Below, piece by piece: positions 42,431 to 50,532 of a stretch of 64,000 nucleotides of DNA. Numbering within the stretch: the stretch's first letter is position 1; each line of letters begins with the position of its first letter. The notes beneath the pieces are model-generated. The model had not been told where the DNA came from. It was given only the letters and a program-made list of their open reading frames with translations, and ran no database searches. Made by a program: the position numbers and the translations under genes. The DNA is from Roseibium litorale (lineage in GTDB: Bacteria > Pseudomonadota > Alphaproteobacteria > Rhizobiales > Stappiaceae): the NCBI RefSeq assembly GCF_014842915.1, contig NZ_JACYXI010000012.1, positions 122,117 to 186,116 on the forward strand, given 5' to 3'.

Positions 42431-42454
42431 AAGCCCACCGCAAAGGGTGGGCTT
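42431..42454 (-). terminator. Terminator of the sulfurtransferase gene
   Basis: AAGCCCACC (42431-42439) pairs with GGTGGGCTT (42446-42454) around a 6-base loop. Read on the minus strand a run of T follows (complement of GAAAAA at 42427-42431), so it is a rho-independent terminator 38 bases behind the gene. Confidence 0.75.
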
Positions 42455-42491
42455 TGACGTGTTTCACCTGAACTGAGTTTGGTGCTTCGGG

Positions 42492-43469
42492 TCAGTTCGT
42501 GTTGGCAGGCTCTGCCGGAGCAACGGTGGCTTCGACCGGCAGGGATTTGTCCTGCGACCAGCCGACCATGCTCGCGTCGTAAAGCGTCACGTTCTCGCGG
42601 CCAAGAAGCTGGGTCAGGATGAACCAATTCGCGGCAGCCCAATGTCCGGTATTGCAGTAGGATACGACCTTGGCGTTGCTATCCTTGACGGACGCCGGCA
42701 GAAGGCTGGCGAGTTCCGCCTTCGGCTTCAGCCGGTTGGTCTTGTGATCATAAAACTGGTCCTGATCAAGGCTTAGGGCACCCGGGATATGGCCGAAACG
42801 GGTGGCGTTGGAATGCTTGTGCGCTCCGGCAAACTGGTCGGCCGGGCGGCCATCCAGAAGCAGGGTTCCGGTGCCGAGCATTTCGGCGACCTCATTGGTC
42901 GAAACCAGAAGCGCTTCATCCGGCTCGGCCACGAAGAGGTCACCAACCGGGGTCACATCGCCGGTCTGCAGCGGACGGTTCTCAGCGGTCCAGGCTGCGA
43001 AGCCCCCATCCAGAATGGCAACGGCGTCATGGCCCAGATATTTGATCGTCCAGTAGACACGGGCTGCGGCACTGAAGTCCTGGCTGTCAAAACCGCCGGG
43101 AACGATGACCAGGGCCTTGTCTTCCGACAGGCCGATCTCGGAGAGCACAGCTTCCAACTTCTCTACGGCGGGCAGCATGCCGGTCACGCCATCGCGGTCC
43201 GTGCGCCAGTAGCCCGGATATTCCGACCAGACAGCGCCGGGAATATGACCCTTGAGATAGTCTTCCTTGCCGGACTTGGACATTTTGGAGCGGATGTCGA
43301 GAATGACGACATCATCCTCACCCGTGTGGGCGGCAAGCCAGTCCGTCGGCACCAGCGGTGTGACATCCGGAGCGGCTGCGGCTCCCGAGACAGACAGAAG
43401 GATGGAAACAACGGCACCGGCAGCCAGCCGCAGAGAGCCTTGAGCGAAACGGTTCAAAGGTCCGGTCAT
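42492..43469 (-). CDS. Exported two-domain sulfurtransferase (rhodanese type)
   Basis: A 325-residue protein with a Sec signal (about 1-33, ending SGAAAAP). Domain 1 (about 40-165) has VVILDIRSKMS, HIPGAVWSEYPGY and lacks a catalytic cysteine, which is replaced in VPGGFDSQDF. Domain 2 (about 185-310) has LLLDGRPADQFAG, GHIPGALSLDQDQF and the active loop SYCNTGHW with Cys272. So it resembles SseA-type thiosulfate or mercaptopyruvate sulfurtransferases, but is periplasmic. An Lrp-type regulator is divergently encoded next to it and could control it. Confidence 0.9.
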   Translation of the reverse strand: MTGPLNRFAQGSLRLAAGAVVSILLSVSGAAAAPDVTPLVPTDWLAAHTGEDDVVILDIRSKMSKSGKEDYLKGHIPGAVWSEYPGYWRTDRDGVTGMLPAVEKLEAVLSEIGLSEDKALVIVPGGFDSQDFSAAARVYWTIKYLGHDAVAILDGGFAAWTAENRPLQTGDVTPVGDLFVAEPDEALLVSTNEVAEMLGTGTLLLDGRPADQFAGAHKHSNATRFGHIPGALSLDQDQFYDHKTNRLKPKAELASLLPASVKDSNAKVVSYCNTGHWAAANWFILTQLLGRENVTLYDASMVGWSQDKSLPVEATVAPAEPANTN

Positions 43470-43566
43470 GGACAGCCTCCAGAATTGCGGAATGAGGAAT
43501 TTTATTCCCTTTGAAAGAGGGAATTGACATTGAACGCGGGAGGCGGCAAGGGATATTGACCGGGTT

Positions 43567-43590
43567 ACTAGAAGAAAAATCTAGTTTTTT
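43567..43590 (+). promoter_or_regulatory. Inverted repeat with T-run before the Lrp gene
   Basis: ACTAGA-N7-TCTAGT followed by TTTTT (43586-43590) lies in the 216-base divergent gap. It could be an operator for the Lrp-family protein, or a leader terminator. A second inverted repeat, ATTCCC-N9-GGGAAT, lies at about 43504-43524. Confidence 0.4.
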
Positions 43591-43685
43591 GCATGCGTTC
43601 CGCGCATTGGAAAATTGTTCCAAGCCAGCCTTGGTACCGGAAAATCGAATCCATCGGGCATCGTCCCAAATCAGGTCCGAAACAC

Positions 43686-44171
43686 ATGATTGACCGCATT
43701 GACCGCCGTATCCTGTCCATCCTGCAAGAGGATTGCACGGTGCCCGTTGCCGAGATTGGCCGCCGGGTCGGCCTATCCACCACGCCCTGCTGGCGGCGGA
43801 TCCAGAAGATGGAAGAGGACGGGGTGATCACGGGCCGGGTGGCCCTGCTTGATCCGGCCAAGGTGAATGCCAAGGTGACCGCTTTCGTCGCCATCACCAC
43901 CAACCAGCACACGGAAGACTGGCTGAAGAAATTCGCCGATGTGATACGCGATTTCCCGGAAGTGGTGGAGTTCTACCGCATGGCAGGACAGGTGGATTAT
44001 CTCTTGCGCGTGACTGTGCCGGACATTGCGGCCTATGATGCCTTCTACAAGCGCCTGATCGCGAAGATCGACATCACCGATGTCTCGACCACCTTTGCGA
44101 TGGAGCAGATCAAGTACACCACGGAACTGCCCCTCAGCTATGTGGTGCCGGAAAAGCCGAAGGCCGATTGA
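43686..44171 (+). CDS. Lrp/AsnC-family regulator
   Basis: A 161-residue regulator. The helix-turn-helix IDRRILSILQEDCTVPVAEI and GLSTTPCWRRIQKMEEDG (about 3-45) is followed by the RAM ligand domain (TAFVAITTNQHTEDW, then VVEFYRMAGQVDYLLRVTVP). ATG 43686 is used rather than 43593, which would add unrelated residues. Proteins of this subgroup often sense cysteine or other amino acids; next to a sulfurtransferase and a DUF302 gene, a sulfur-linked role is likely but inferred. Confidence 0.92.
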   Translation: MIDRIDRRILSILQEDCTVPVAEIGRRVGLSTTPCWRRIQKMEEDGVITGRVALLDPAKVNAKVTAFVAITTNQHTEDWLKKFADVIRDFPEVVEFYRMAGQVDYLLRVTVPDIAAYDAFYKRLIAKIDITDVSTTFAMEQIKYTTELPLSYVVPEKPKAD

Positions 44172-44210
44172 TCCGCTGAACTGCGGGGCATGCGGCGGGG
44201 AGGAGGAAGC

Positions 44211-44711
44211 ATGATCAGGTTCCAGTCGAAGTCCAAATTGGGCGGCTCCATCAGCCTGGCTGCCGCCATGGCCGCGTTGTTTGCGGGAGTGTTGCCCTCG
44301 CAGGCCGCCGATCCGGTCACCTTCAAGGTGGAAGCGCCATTTGACGATGTGCGCTTCGATCTTGAGAGCGCGATTATCAACCGCGGGCTTGTGATCGATC
44401 ACACGTCTCACGTGGGCGAAATGCTGGCGCGGACCAAGGAGGACGTGGGCGGCACGAAGGATATTTTCGGCAACGGCGACGTCATGCTGTTCTGTTCGGC
44501 GGCCCTGTCGCGCAAGGTGATGGAGGCCGATCCGCTCAACATCGGCTATTGCCCCTATTCGGTCTTTGTCTTCGACACACCGGATGCACCGGGTCAGGTG
44601 ACCGTCGGCTACATGCCTCTTGATGAGCGCGGCAACGATGCCTCGAAGGCGGCGATTGCTGAGGTCAACGCGCTGCTGGATGAGCTGGCACGGGAGGCCG
44701 CGGGGCAGTAA
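44211..44711 (+). CDS. Exported DUF302 protein
   Basis: A 166-residue protein with a signal peptide (about 1-31, ending PSQAA), ATG 44211 behind GGAGGAGG. The DUF302 fold shows APFDDVRFDLESAIINRGLV, FGNGDVMLFCSAALSRKVME and CPYSVFVFDTP, with GYMPLDERG. DUF302 proteins are common near sulfur or thiosulfate oxidation genes, but the function is not settled. Its position 39 bases behind the Lrp gene suggests co-transcription. Confidence 0.85.
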   Translation: MIRFQSKSKLGGSISLAAAMAALFAGVLPSQAADPVTFKVEAPFDDVRFDLESAIINRGLVIDHTSHVGEMLARTKEDVGGTKDIFGNGDVMLFCSAALSRKVMEADPLNIGYCPYSVFVFDTPDAPGQVTVGYMPLDERGNDASKAAIAEVNALLDELAREAAGQ

Positions 44712-44789
44712 TTCTCTGGCTTGCAGATGCCAGGAAGGCCCCGGAGCTATTGGGGTTTGAGGTTATGACAAACCTCTGCACCGCGCTTT

Positions 44790-44894
44790 CCCGGACGCAG
44801 CGAAGCGGAGATCCGGGATCTCTCACCTGAGCGTCGTATTGAGAACAATAGGTTCTTAAAGCGGGTTCCGGCTCAAGGCCGGGACGGCGTGGAG
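44790..44894. repeat. Dispersed palindromic repeat (CCGGACGCAGCG type)
   Basis: CCGGACGCAGCGAAGCGGAG with ATCCGGGATC at 44791-44820 and a partial second arm CTCAAGGCCGGGACGGCGTG (44871-44890). The same element recurs at 52066, 59191, 60605 and 63756. Confidence 0.7.
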
Positions 44895-44931
44895 CAAACT
44901 CTTGCTGTCTTCGGTTTGTCCGCAGCAAGTA

Positions 44932-44956
44932 GGCCCCGGAGGTTGCGGGGCCTTGT
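44932..44956 (+). terminator. Hairpin terminator behind the DUF302 gene
   Basis: GGCCCCG (44932-44938) pairs with CGGGGCC (44946-44952) around a 7-base loop, followed by TTGTTG. It ends the Lrp-DUF302 transcript beyond the repeat. Confidence 0.55.
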
Positions 44957-45023
44957 TGCTGCCGGCTTCGGTGAGGAATGAGCCCGGAAGCCCGTCTCAC
45001 TCCCCGCTTCGAAGGCCGACGCC

Positions 45024-45545
45024 TCAGGAGCCCTTGGTCAGGCGGACGCCCTCGCGCTTTCCGGCGGTTTCAAGCGTCTTCACAGGAGCGCCCTGCAGCC
45101 GAACGCCTTTGCGCCGGTCCTGCATCTCCTCTTCTTCTTCCTTTTTCTTGCCGGCGTATTTCTGATGAACCTTCTTGAAGGCGCCGGAAGAATAGAAGGC
45201 CTTGTTGATGTCCTTTTCGATCTTCTTGGCCACCGCATCGCGGGCGTCCTTGTAGATTTTGGACCAGTCTTTGTCCTTCCAGTCCTCAAGGGTGCCAAGC
45301 GTGTCCGCCATATCCCGGGTCTTGGAGGAAATTGCGCTGAGCCGCTTCTTCGGCGTCGGGGAGAAATAGACCGGGAAGTCCTTTTTCGGATCCTGGTCTG
45401 CTGTCTCGAGCAGGAACATGATGCTGTCCTTGTGCCCGTTTGCGGCTGCAAAGGCCATATAGGCCTTGCAGGCAAGATCGCTCTTCTTCTCGATGATCTT
45501 CAGAACGCTGGTTCTGTAGGTGACGCCGTCAATCGTAATGGCCAT
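45024..45545 (-). CDS. Hypothetical lysine-rich protein
   Basis: A 173-residue soluble protein. It starts AITIDGVTYRTSVLKIIE, contains the helical stretches DLACKAYMAFAAANGHKDS, DWKDKDWSKIYKDARDAVAK and a strongly charged coil KKKEEEEEMQDRRKGVRLQ, and ends KREGVRLTKGS. GGGAAG lies before ATG 45545. I see no known domain; the C-terminal repeat GVRLxxxP/GVRLTKG is noticeable. It could be a DNA- or RNA-contact protein, but this is speculation. Confidence 0.75.
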   Translation of the reverse strand: MAITIDGVTYRTSVLKIIEKKSDLACKAYMAFAAANGHKDSIMFLLETADQDPKKDFPVYFSPTPKKRLSAISSKTRDMADTLGTLEDWKDKDWSKIYKDARDAVAKKIEKDINKAFYSSGAFKKVHQKYAGKKKEEEEEMQDRRKGVRLQGAPVKTLETAGKREGVRLTKGS

Positions 45546-45694
45546 TCTTCCCGGCTCCCGTCAATCTGTCTCGGTTCGGTCTTTCCCGCAGGCAGGGTGC
45601 TGCCATGTGCGGTGACTGTCCGTATGTGCCGGGGACGGGCGCAAAGGTTCATTGAGGGGAAGGCGGGAGCTGGCGGGACAGCTTCCGTAGGGCA

Positions 45695-45716
45695 GCCCCG
45701 GCTTATGGGCCGGGGC
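45695..45716 (-). terminator. GC-rich hairpin behind the 3-hydroxyisobutyrate-type gene
   Basis: GCCCCGGC (45695-45702) pairs with GCCGGGGC (45709-45716) around TTATGG. On the minus strand, which is the direction of both flanking genes, no T-run follows, so it is a weak terminator or stabilising hairpin. Confidence 0.45.
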
Positions 45717-45729
45717 CTTTGCATCAGGC

Positions 45730-46611
45730 TTACTTCTTGTCCGCGTTTTCCAGACGGGCGATAAGGCTGGACGTATCCCAGCGCTTTCCGCCCATGGCCT
45801 GGACTTCGGCGTAGAACTGGTCGACCAGAGCGGTCACCGGAAGGCGGGCGCCGGTGTCATTGGCGGTCTGAAGACAGATGCCGAGATCCTTGCGCATCCA
45901 GTCGACGGCGAAACCGAAGTCGAACTTGCCGTCCTTCATCGTCTCCCAGCGGTTTTCCATCTGCCAGCTCTGGGCCGCCCCGCCGCGGATCGCGGAAATG
46001 ACCTTGGCCACATCCAGATCCGCCTTCTTGGCGAAGTGGATGGCTTCCGACAGCCCCTGAACCAGACCGGCGATGCAGATCTGGTTGCACATCTTGGTCA
46101 GCTGGCCCGCGCCGCTCTCGCCCATCAGACCGGAGAACTTGGCAAAACAGTCGATCACGGGCCTGGCCTTGTCGAAGATCTCCTGGTCGCCGCCGCACAT
46201 GACGGTGAGAACGCCGTTTTCAGCGCCTGCCTGGCCGCCGGAGACGGGGGCGTCGATAAAGCCGCAGCCCTTTTCCTTGGCAGCAGCATAAAGCTCGCGG
46301 GCAGCTTCCGCAGAAGCGGTGGTGTTGTCGATGAAGATGGCTCCGGGCTTCAGGCCATGAAAAGCGCCATCCGGACCGGTGGTCACGGAGCGCAGGTCAT
46401 TGTCGTTGCCCACGCAGCAGAAGACGAAATCCGCCCCTTCGGCGGCTTCCTTTGGCGTCTTGGCAAAGCTGCCATCAAATTCCTTGGCCCATTTTTCAGC
46501 CTTGGCTGTGGTCCGGTTGTAGACAGTCACCTCGTGTCCGCCACGGGTCTTCAGGTGTCCGGCCATGGGATAGCCCATCACGCCCAGTCCGATGAATGCA
46601 ACCTTCGCCAT
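45730..46611 (-). CDS. NAD(P)-dependent 3-hydroxyisobutyrate-type dehydrogenase
   Basis: A 293-residue beta-hydroxyacid dehydrogenase. ATG 46611 gives AKVAFIGLGVMGYPMAGHLK at the N-terminus. FIDNTTASAEAARELYAAAK and FIDAPVSGGQAGAENGVLTV are the family's second and third motifs, and the catalytic lysine stands in GAGQLTKMCNQI. It oxidises 3-hydroxy acids such as 3-hydroxyisobutyrate or tartronate semialdehyde; which one is not decidable. A LysR gene is divergent upstream with a palindrome in between. Confidence 0.92.
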   Translation of the reverse strand: MAKVAFIGLGVMGYPMAGHLKTRGGHEVTVYNRTTAKAEKWAKEFDGSFAKTPKEAAEGADFVFCCVGNDNDLRSVTTGPDGAFHGLKPGAIFIDNTTASAEAARELYAAAKEKGCGFIDAPVSGGQAGAENGVLTVMCGGDQEIFDKARPVIDCFAKFSGLMGESGAGQLTKMCNQICIAGLVQGLSEAIHFAKKADLDVAKVISAIRGGAAQSWQMENRWETMKDGKFDFGFAVDWMRKDLGICLQTANDTGARLPVTALVDQFYAEVQAMGGKRWDTSSLIARLENADKK

Positions 46612-46689
46612 ATACCTGCGTCCTCCAGTCAGCCAGGTGCCCGGCATCAAGCCGGGCCAGTGTCTTTTCCGGAGTGAGTAGTAGCGGAT

Positions 46690-46881
46690 TCACTTTTGAT
46701 TGTCAGGCGAAAGACCTTGATGCCAGGAGCTGAAAACGCCAAAGGCCAGTCTGGCTTCGCGGCTGCGTCCGGCGTGATCGCCCTCGATCAGGCGCTCCGG
46801 ACGGGAAGAAGAGGGGACAGGCCGTGTGAACGGGGAGAACCGTGAGGCCTGAAAGAACTGCAGTGCGTGTCTTGCAAACAT
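46690..46881 (-). CDS. Doubtful small open frame
   Basis: A 63-residue frame reading MFARHALQFFQASRFSPFTR and ending SSWHQGLSPDNQK, with AAGGA before ATG 46881. It lies in the gap between the dehydrogenase and lysR. Composition is not clearly coding and I know no homologue, so it is listed with low trust. Confidence 0.25.
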   Translation of the reverse strand: MFARHALQFFQASRFSPFTRPVPSSSRPERLIEGDHAGRSREARLAFGVFSSWHQGLSPDNQK

Positions 46882-46885
46882 TTTC

Positions 46886-46912
46886 TTACATCCTTGTCTG
46901 GTCTGGATGTAA
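46886..46912. promoter_or_regulatory. Palindrome of LysR-box type
   Basis: TTACATCC (46886-46893), 11 bases, GGATGTAA (46905-46912): a perfect 8-base inverted repeat with the T-N11-A spacing of LysR-type binding sites. It lies 69 bases before lysR and may control lysR and the divergent dehydrogenase. Confidence 0.55.
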
Positions 46913-46980
46913 TGAAAATGAATGATATTATCGGCAAATGCGATTCAGGAATTCTTCTGTTGTGTAAGGTAAAGTAACAT

Positions 46981-47880
46981 ATGGATTGGCATCACTTTCC
47001 ATCGCTTTCCAGCTTGAGAGCCTTTGCCGCGGTTGCTGAGGAGAAGAACCTGTCAGCGGCAGGACGCAAGCTGAACGTGACCCATGCGGCCATAAGTCAG
47101 CAGGTCCGTTCACTGGAAGCCCATCTGGGCGTGGAGCTCCTCCGCCGCGCGGGCAGAGGCGTTGCCCTCACTCCCGCCGGAGAGCATCTGGCTGAAAGCC
47201 TTGCGGAGGGTTTCGGCATTATCGCGCAGAAAGTGGATGAGATTCAGCGGGGCAATCGGGAACGGCCTCTCAACATCACGCTTACACCATCATTCGCCGT
47301 GAGCTGGCTCATGCCGCGGATCTCCGACTTCAAGCAAGATCATCCAGAGGTCGAGCTGATGCTCAATCCGACATCACAGGTCATTGACCTGGCCGCCGGG
47401 GATGTCGATCTCGCAATCCGCTTTGGCACCGGCAGCTGGCCCGGTTTTGATTGCGAACTTCTGCTGGCCTCGCGCCATGTGGTGGTGGGGGCTGCTTCGT
47501 TGCTGGGAGATCGTGTGATTACAGATCCTGCCGAGATGCAGGAGTTTCACTGGCTGCAGGAGTTGGGCACGAATGAGGTGTCTGTCTGGATGGAAAGACA
47601 GGGCGTGGTGCCAAAGTCAAAGCTCAACATCACGCATCTGCCCGGATACATGATCCTGGACGGTTTGAGGCGCGGCCACGGGATTACCGCGACGGCGCGC
47701 ATCTTCGTCGAGAGCCTCATCGAAACCGGCGCTGTCAGGGTCCTGTTTGAAGATACGGAACCAGTATCGACAGGATATCATATGGTCACGCGCCCAGGCC
47801 TGCGGCGTCCGCCGCTAAAGGTGTTCATGGCCTGGCTGCGGCGCAAGGCGGCGGAGGACGCGTGCTGCTTCCCGTTTTGA
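46981..47880 (+). CDS. LysR-family regulator (GcvA-like)
   Basis: A 299-residue regulator. The helix-turn-helix is SLSSLRAFAAVAEEKNLSAA, then LNVTHAAISQQVRSLEAHL (about 8-60). The effector domain shows LNITLTPSFAVSWLMPRISD and VDLAIRFGTGSWPG, typical of the GcvA subgroup, which regulates amino-acid related genes. ATG 46981. It converges on the amino-acid ABC permease genes with a 9-base gap and is divergent from the dehydrogenase gene. Confidence 0.92.
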   Translation: MDWHHFPSLSSLRAFAAVAEEKNLSAAGRKLNVTHAAISQQVRSLEAHLGVELLRRAGRGVALTPAGEHLAESLAEGFGIIAQKVDEIQRGNRERPLNITLTPSFAVSWLMPRISDFKQDHPEVELMLNPTSQVIDLAAGDVDLAIRFGTGSWPGFDCELLLASRHVVVGAASLLGDRVITDPAEMQEFHWLQELGTNEVSVWMERQGVVPKSKLNITHLPGYMILDGLRRGHGITATARIFVESLIETGAVRVLFEDTEPVSTGYHMVTRPGLRRPPLKVFMAWLRRKAAEDACCFPF

Positions 47881-47889
47881 GCTGATGGT

Positions 47890-48720
47890 TCAGCGGGCAA
47901 GATGCCGGGTCAGGCGCGCCTCGAACTTGTCCCAGACCCTGCGCAAGGTTTCGACCAGGAACAGGTAGAAGACAGCTGCCCAGATATAGGCCTGGAAGTC
48001 ATAGGACCGCGAATAGGCCCGGCGGGTCTCGCCCATAAGGTCGAAGACGGTCACGATCGAGGCAATCGCGGACCCTTTGATCATCAGGATGATTTCGTTG
48101 CCATAAGGGCGCAGTGCCACCATCAGTGCTTGCGGGATGATCACCTTGAACAGGATGACATGACGGGGCAGGCCGAGTGCTTTGGCGCCTTCCCATTGCC
48201 CCTTCGGCACGTTCGAAATTGCCCCGCGCAGGATTTCGGCCTGATATGCGGCTGTGTTCAGGGAGAAGGCGAAGATCACGCAAAACCAGGCATCGCGGAA
48301 GAAGGTCCACAGTCCGACCTCAGTCAGGGCATCCCGGAAGGAGCCTGCGCCGTAGTAGATCAGGAACGTCTGGGCAAGAAGCGGGGTGCCCCGGAAGAAA
48401 TAGACATAGGCGTAAGCTGGCCAGCGGAACAGCGCCAGACGGGAGTTCCGCGCCAGGGCAACGGGCACGGACAGGAGCGCGCCGATGAGGAGCGAAACAC
48501 CGACGATCTGAAGCGTTACGATGAAGCCGGAAACGTATTTGTCCGCATATTTCTCGAAAAACGGGCTGAAATAGGCCTCAGCTAGATACCAGACGAGGAA
48601 AAAGCCCGAAACGATCCAGAGCGCCATGAGCACATGGCCGGCGATACGCGCGCCGGTCCAGGGACGGGGAGGGGCTGCGGGCGGGCGGCGCGCTTCGATA
48701 AAGCCTGTGGCGATGCTCAT
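47890..48720 (-). CDS. Polar amino-acid ABC importer permease (HisM/ArtM type)
   Basis: A 276-residue membrane protein with five to six helices. YVYFFRGTPLLAQTFLIYYG and QAEILRGAISNVPKGQWEGA with ALGLPRHVILFKVIIPQAL form the ATPase-docking loop. It is longer than usual by an N-terminal stretch of about 30 residues. It overlaps the partner permease by four bases. No ATPase gene follows: the next gene is the convergent lysR. Confidence 0.92.
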   Translation of the reverse strand: MSIATGFIEARRPPAAPPRPWTGARIAGHVLMALWIVSGFFLVWYLAEAYFSPFFEKYADKYVSGFIVTLQIVGVSLLIGALLSVPVALARNSRLALFRWPAYAYVYFFRGTPLLAQTFLIYYGAGSFRDALTEVGLWTFFRDAWFCVIFAFSLNTAAYQAEILRGAISNVPKGQWEGAKALGLPRHVILFKVIIPQALMVALRPYGNEIILMIKGSAIASIVTVFDLMGETRRAYSRSYDFQAYIWAAVFYLFLVETLRRVWDKFEARLTRHLAR

Positions 48721-49430
48721 CGTGCGGTCTCCCCGCGTTTGCTCCAGCGTTCAATCCGGACAAGACCGGCGGAAGAGATGATCGCAAGAACCAGATAGAT
48801 GCCGCAGGCGATGCTGAAGAACAGGAACGGTTCCTTGGTGACACGCGCGGCGACGCCGGTCTGCCGGATGATATCTGCAAGGCCCACGACGGAAACGAGA
48901 GAGGTTTCCTTAAGCAGGATCAGCCACAGATTGCCGAGGGCTGGCAGGGCGAGGCGGATCAGCTGCGGCAGGATGATCAGGCGCATGGTCTGATTTCTGT
49001 TCAGGCCAAGCGCATAGCCGCCTTCGTATTGTCCGCTGGATATGCCACGGAAGGCGGAGAGGAAGGCTTCTGATGCGTAGGAGGAGAACACCATCGAAAG
49101 GGCAATCATGCCGGCCACGAAGGAATTGATCTCGATCGTGATGTCGAGGCCAAGAAGTTTGGCCAGCTCCTGAACGCCGATCTGCACACCGAAATAGACC
49201 AGGAACAGGGTAAGCAGCTCAGGCAAGCCGCGGAACAGCGTCGTGAAAATACTGGCCGCAGTTTCAAGAGAGCGCTCGCCGGACATCTTGGCGAGAGCGA
49301 TCAGAAACCCGAGAATCAAGCCGAAGGGCAAGGTCGCGATGGCCAGGGTGACAGTGACAACGACGCCTTGCGCGATCTCGTCGCCCCATCCGGCGTCGCC
49401 GAAAGAAAGCAGTGTCAGAGCCTCAGTCAT
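48717..49430 (-). CDS. Polar amino-acid ABC importer permease (HisQ type)
   Basis: A 237-residue membrane protein. GVVVTVTLAIATLPFGLILG opens it; TTLFRGLPELLTLFLVYFG and EGGYALGLNRNQTMRLIILP are permease signatures of the His/Arg/Orn group. It begins after the intercistronic hairpin and overlaps the next permease by four bases. Confidence 0.93.
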   Translation of the reverse strand: MTEALTLLSFGDAGWGDEIAQGVVVTVTLAIATLPFGLILGFLIALAKMSGERSLETAASIFTTLFRGLPELLTLFLVYFGVQIGVQELAKLLGLDITIEINSFVAGMIALSMVFSSYASEAFLSAFRGISSGQYEGGYALGLNRNQTMRLIILPQLIRLALPALGNLWLILLKETSLVSVVGLADIIRQTGVAARVTKEPFLFFSIACGIYLVLAIISSAGLVRIERWSKRGETAR

Positions 49431-49480
49431 GATCCGGGGCAGCTTTCGCTCTTGTGCAAAATAAACTGTTCAAAACAAAT

Positions 49481-49509
49481 GAAGCGCGGCGCCAGAAGAG
49501 CCGCGCTTC
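49481..49509 (-). promoter_or_regulatory. Intercistronic hairpin between binding protein and permeases
   Basis: GAAGCGCGGC (49481-49490) pairs with GCCGCGCTTC (49500-49509) around a 9-base loop. On the minus strand ATTTGTTTTG follows, so it is an attenuating terminator that would keep permease levels below those of the binding protein. Confidence 0.6.
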
Positions 49510-49531
49510 AAAAGTTCACGAACGGAAATTT

Positions 49532-50308
49532 TTAGTCGCCGTAGACATCAAAGTCAAAGTAGGCGTCATTGATTTCCTTGTATTTGCCGTTGGTCCGGAT
49601 GTTCGCGATTGCCTTGTTGAACATCTCCTTGAGATCCGTGTCTTCCTTGCGGATCGCAATGCCTGCGCCTTCGCCGTTGATGACCGGATCCGGCTTCAAG
49701 GTGCCGAGGATCTTGCAGCAGGAGCCTGCATCCGACTTGACCCACTCGTCCAGAACGACGACGTCATCGATGGCAGCATCGATACGGCCGTTTTCCAGGT
49801 CGAGCTTGTACTCGTCCGGGGTCGGGTAGAGCTTCAGGGCTGCGGACGGCAGCTTGGCTTCCGCATAATTGGAGTGGGTGGTGGAGGACTGCGCGCCCAG
49901 AACCGCACCGGCCATATCCGCGTCGGTCACACCCTTCAGCGGGCTGTCCTTGGGGACGGCGATCGCGGGCGGGGTGTTGTAGTATTTGTTGGTGAAGTCG
50001 ACCTTCTGCTTGCGCTCTTCCGTGATCGACATGGATGCGATGATTGCATCGTATTTGCCGGCTTCCAGGGCCGGGATCATGCCGTCCCAATCCTGCACGA
50101 CAAACTCGCACTCGACCTTCATGTCGTCGCAAAGGGCCTTGGCGATATCGACGTCGAAGCCACTGAGCTGGCCATCGGAGCTGAGCACGTTGAACGGGGG
50201 ATAAGCGCCTTCCGTTCCGATCCGGATCTTTGTCCAGTCCTTTGCTTCGGCGCTGCCTGCTGCGGCAAGAGCAATTGCAGCGGCTGCTGCCAGACGCGTG
50301 ATACGCAT
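49532..50308 (-). CDS. Polar amino-acid-binding protein (LAO/HisJ type)
   Basis: A 258-residue periplasmic binding protein. ATG 50308 gives a signal peptide (about 1-22, ending GSAEA). KIRIGTEGAYPPFNVLSSDG, GFDVDIAKALCDDMKVECEF and DGMIPALEAGKYDAIIASMS with ITEERKQKVDFTNKYY are hallmarks of the lysine/arginine/ornithine/histidine group. The Cys pair GSCCKILG is unusual. It is the first gene of the unit with the two permeases. Confidence 0.93.
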   Translation of the reverse strand: MRITRLAAAAAIALAAAGSAEAKDWTKIRIGTEGAYPPFNVLSSDGQLSGFDVDIAKALCDDMKVECEFVVQDWDGMIPALEAGKYDAIIASMSITEERKQKVDFTNKYYNTPPAIAVPKDSPLKGVTDADMAGAVLGAQSSTTHSNYAEAKLPSAALKLYPTPDEYKLDLENGRIDAAIDDVVVLDEWVKSDAGSCCKILGTLKPDPVINGEGAGIAIRKEDTDLKEMFNKAIANIRTNGKYKEINDAYFDFDVYGD

Positions 50309-50532
50309 ATGATGGTCCCCTATCTTCTGTTTGACGCAGGCTGGCTGTTGATCGCCAAGTCCTGCCGAAGTTGCTATTCCATACTTTTCTGCATGAATTT
50401 CAACCGTGCCTAACAAAAAAACAGCGATGTTGAGGAAGCTTCAACAAGGACCTAACGTAAACCTGTCAATCCTGGCTTCCATATCTGCCCGTGAAGCTGG
50501 CGTGATCAAGCCTGCTGTCTCCGGTCCACGCC

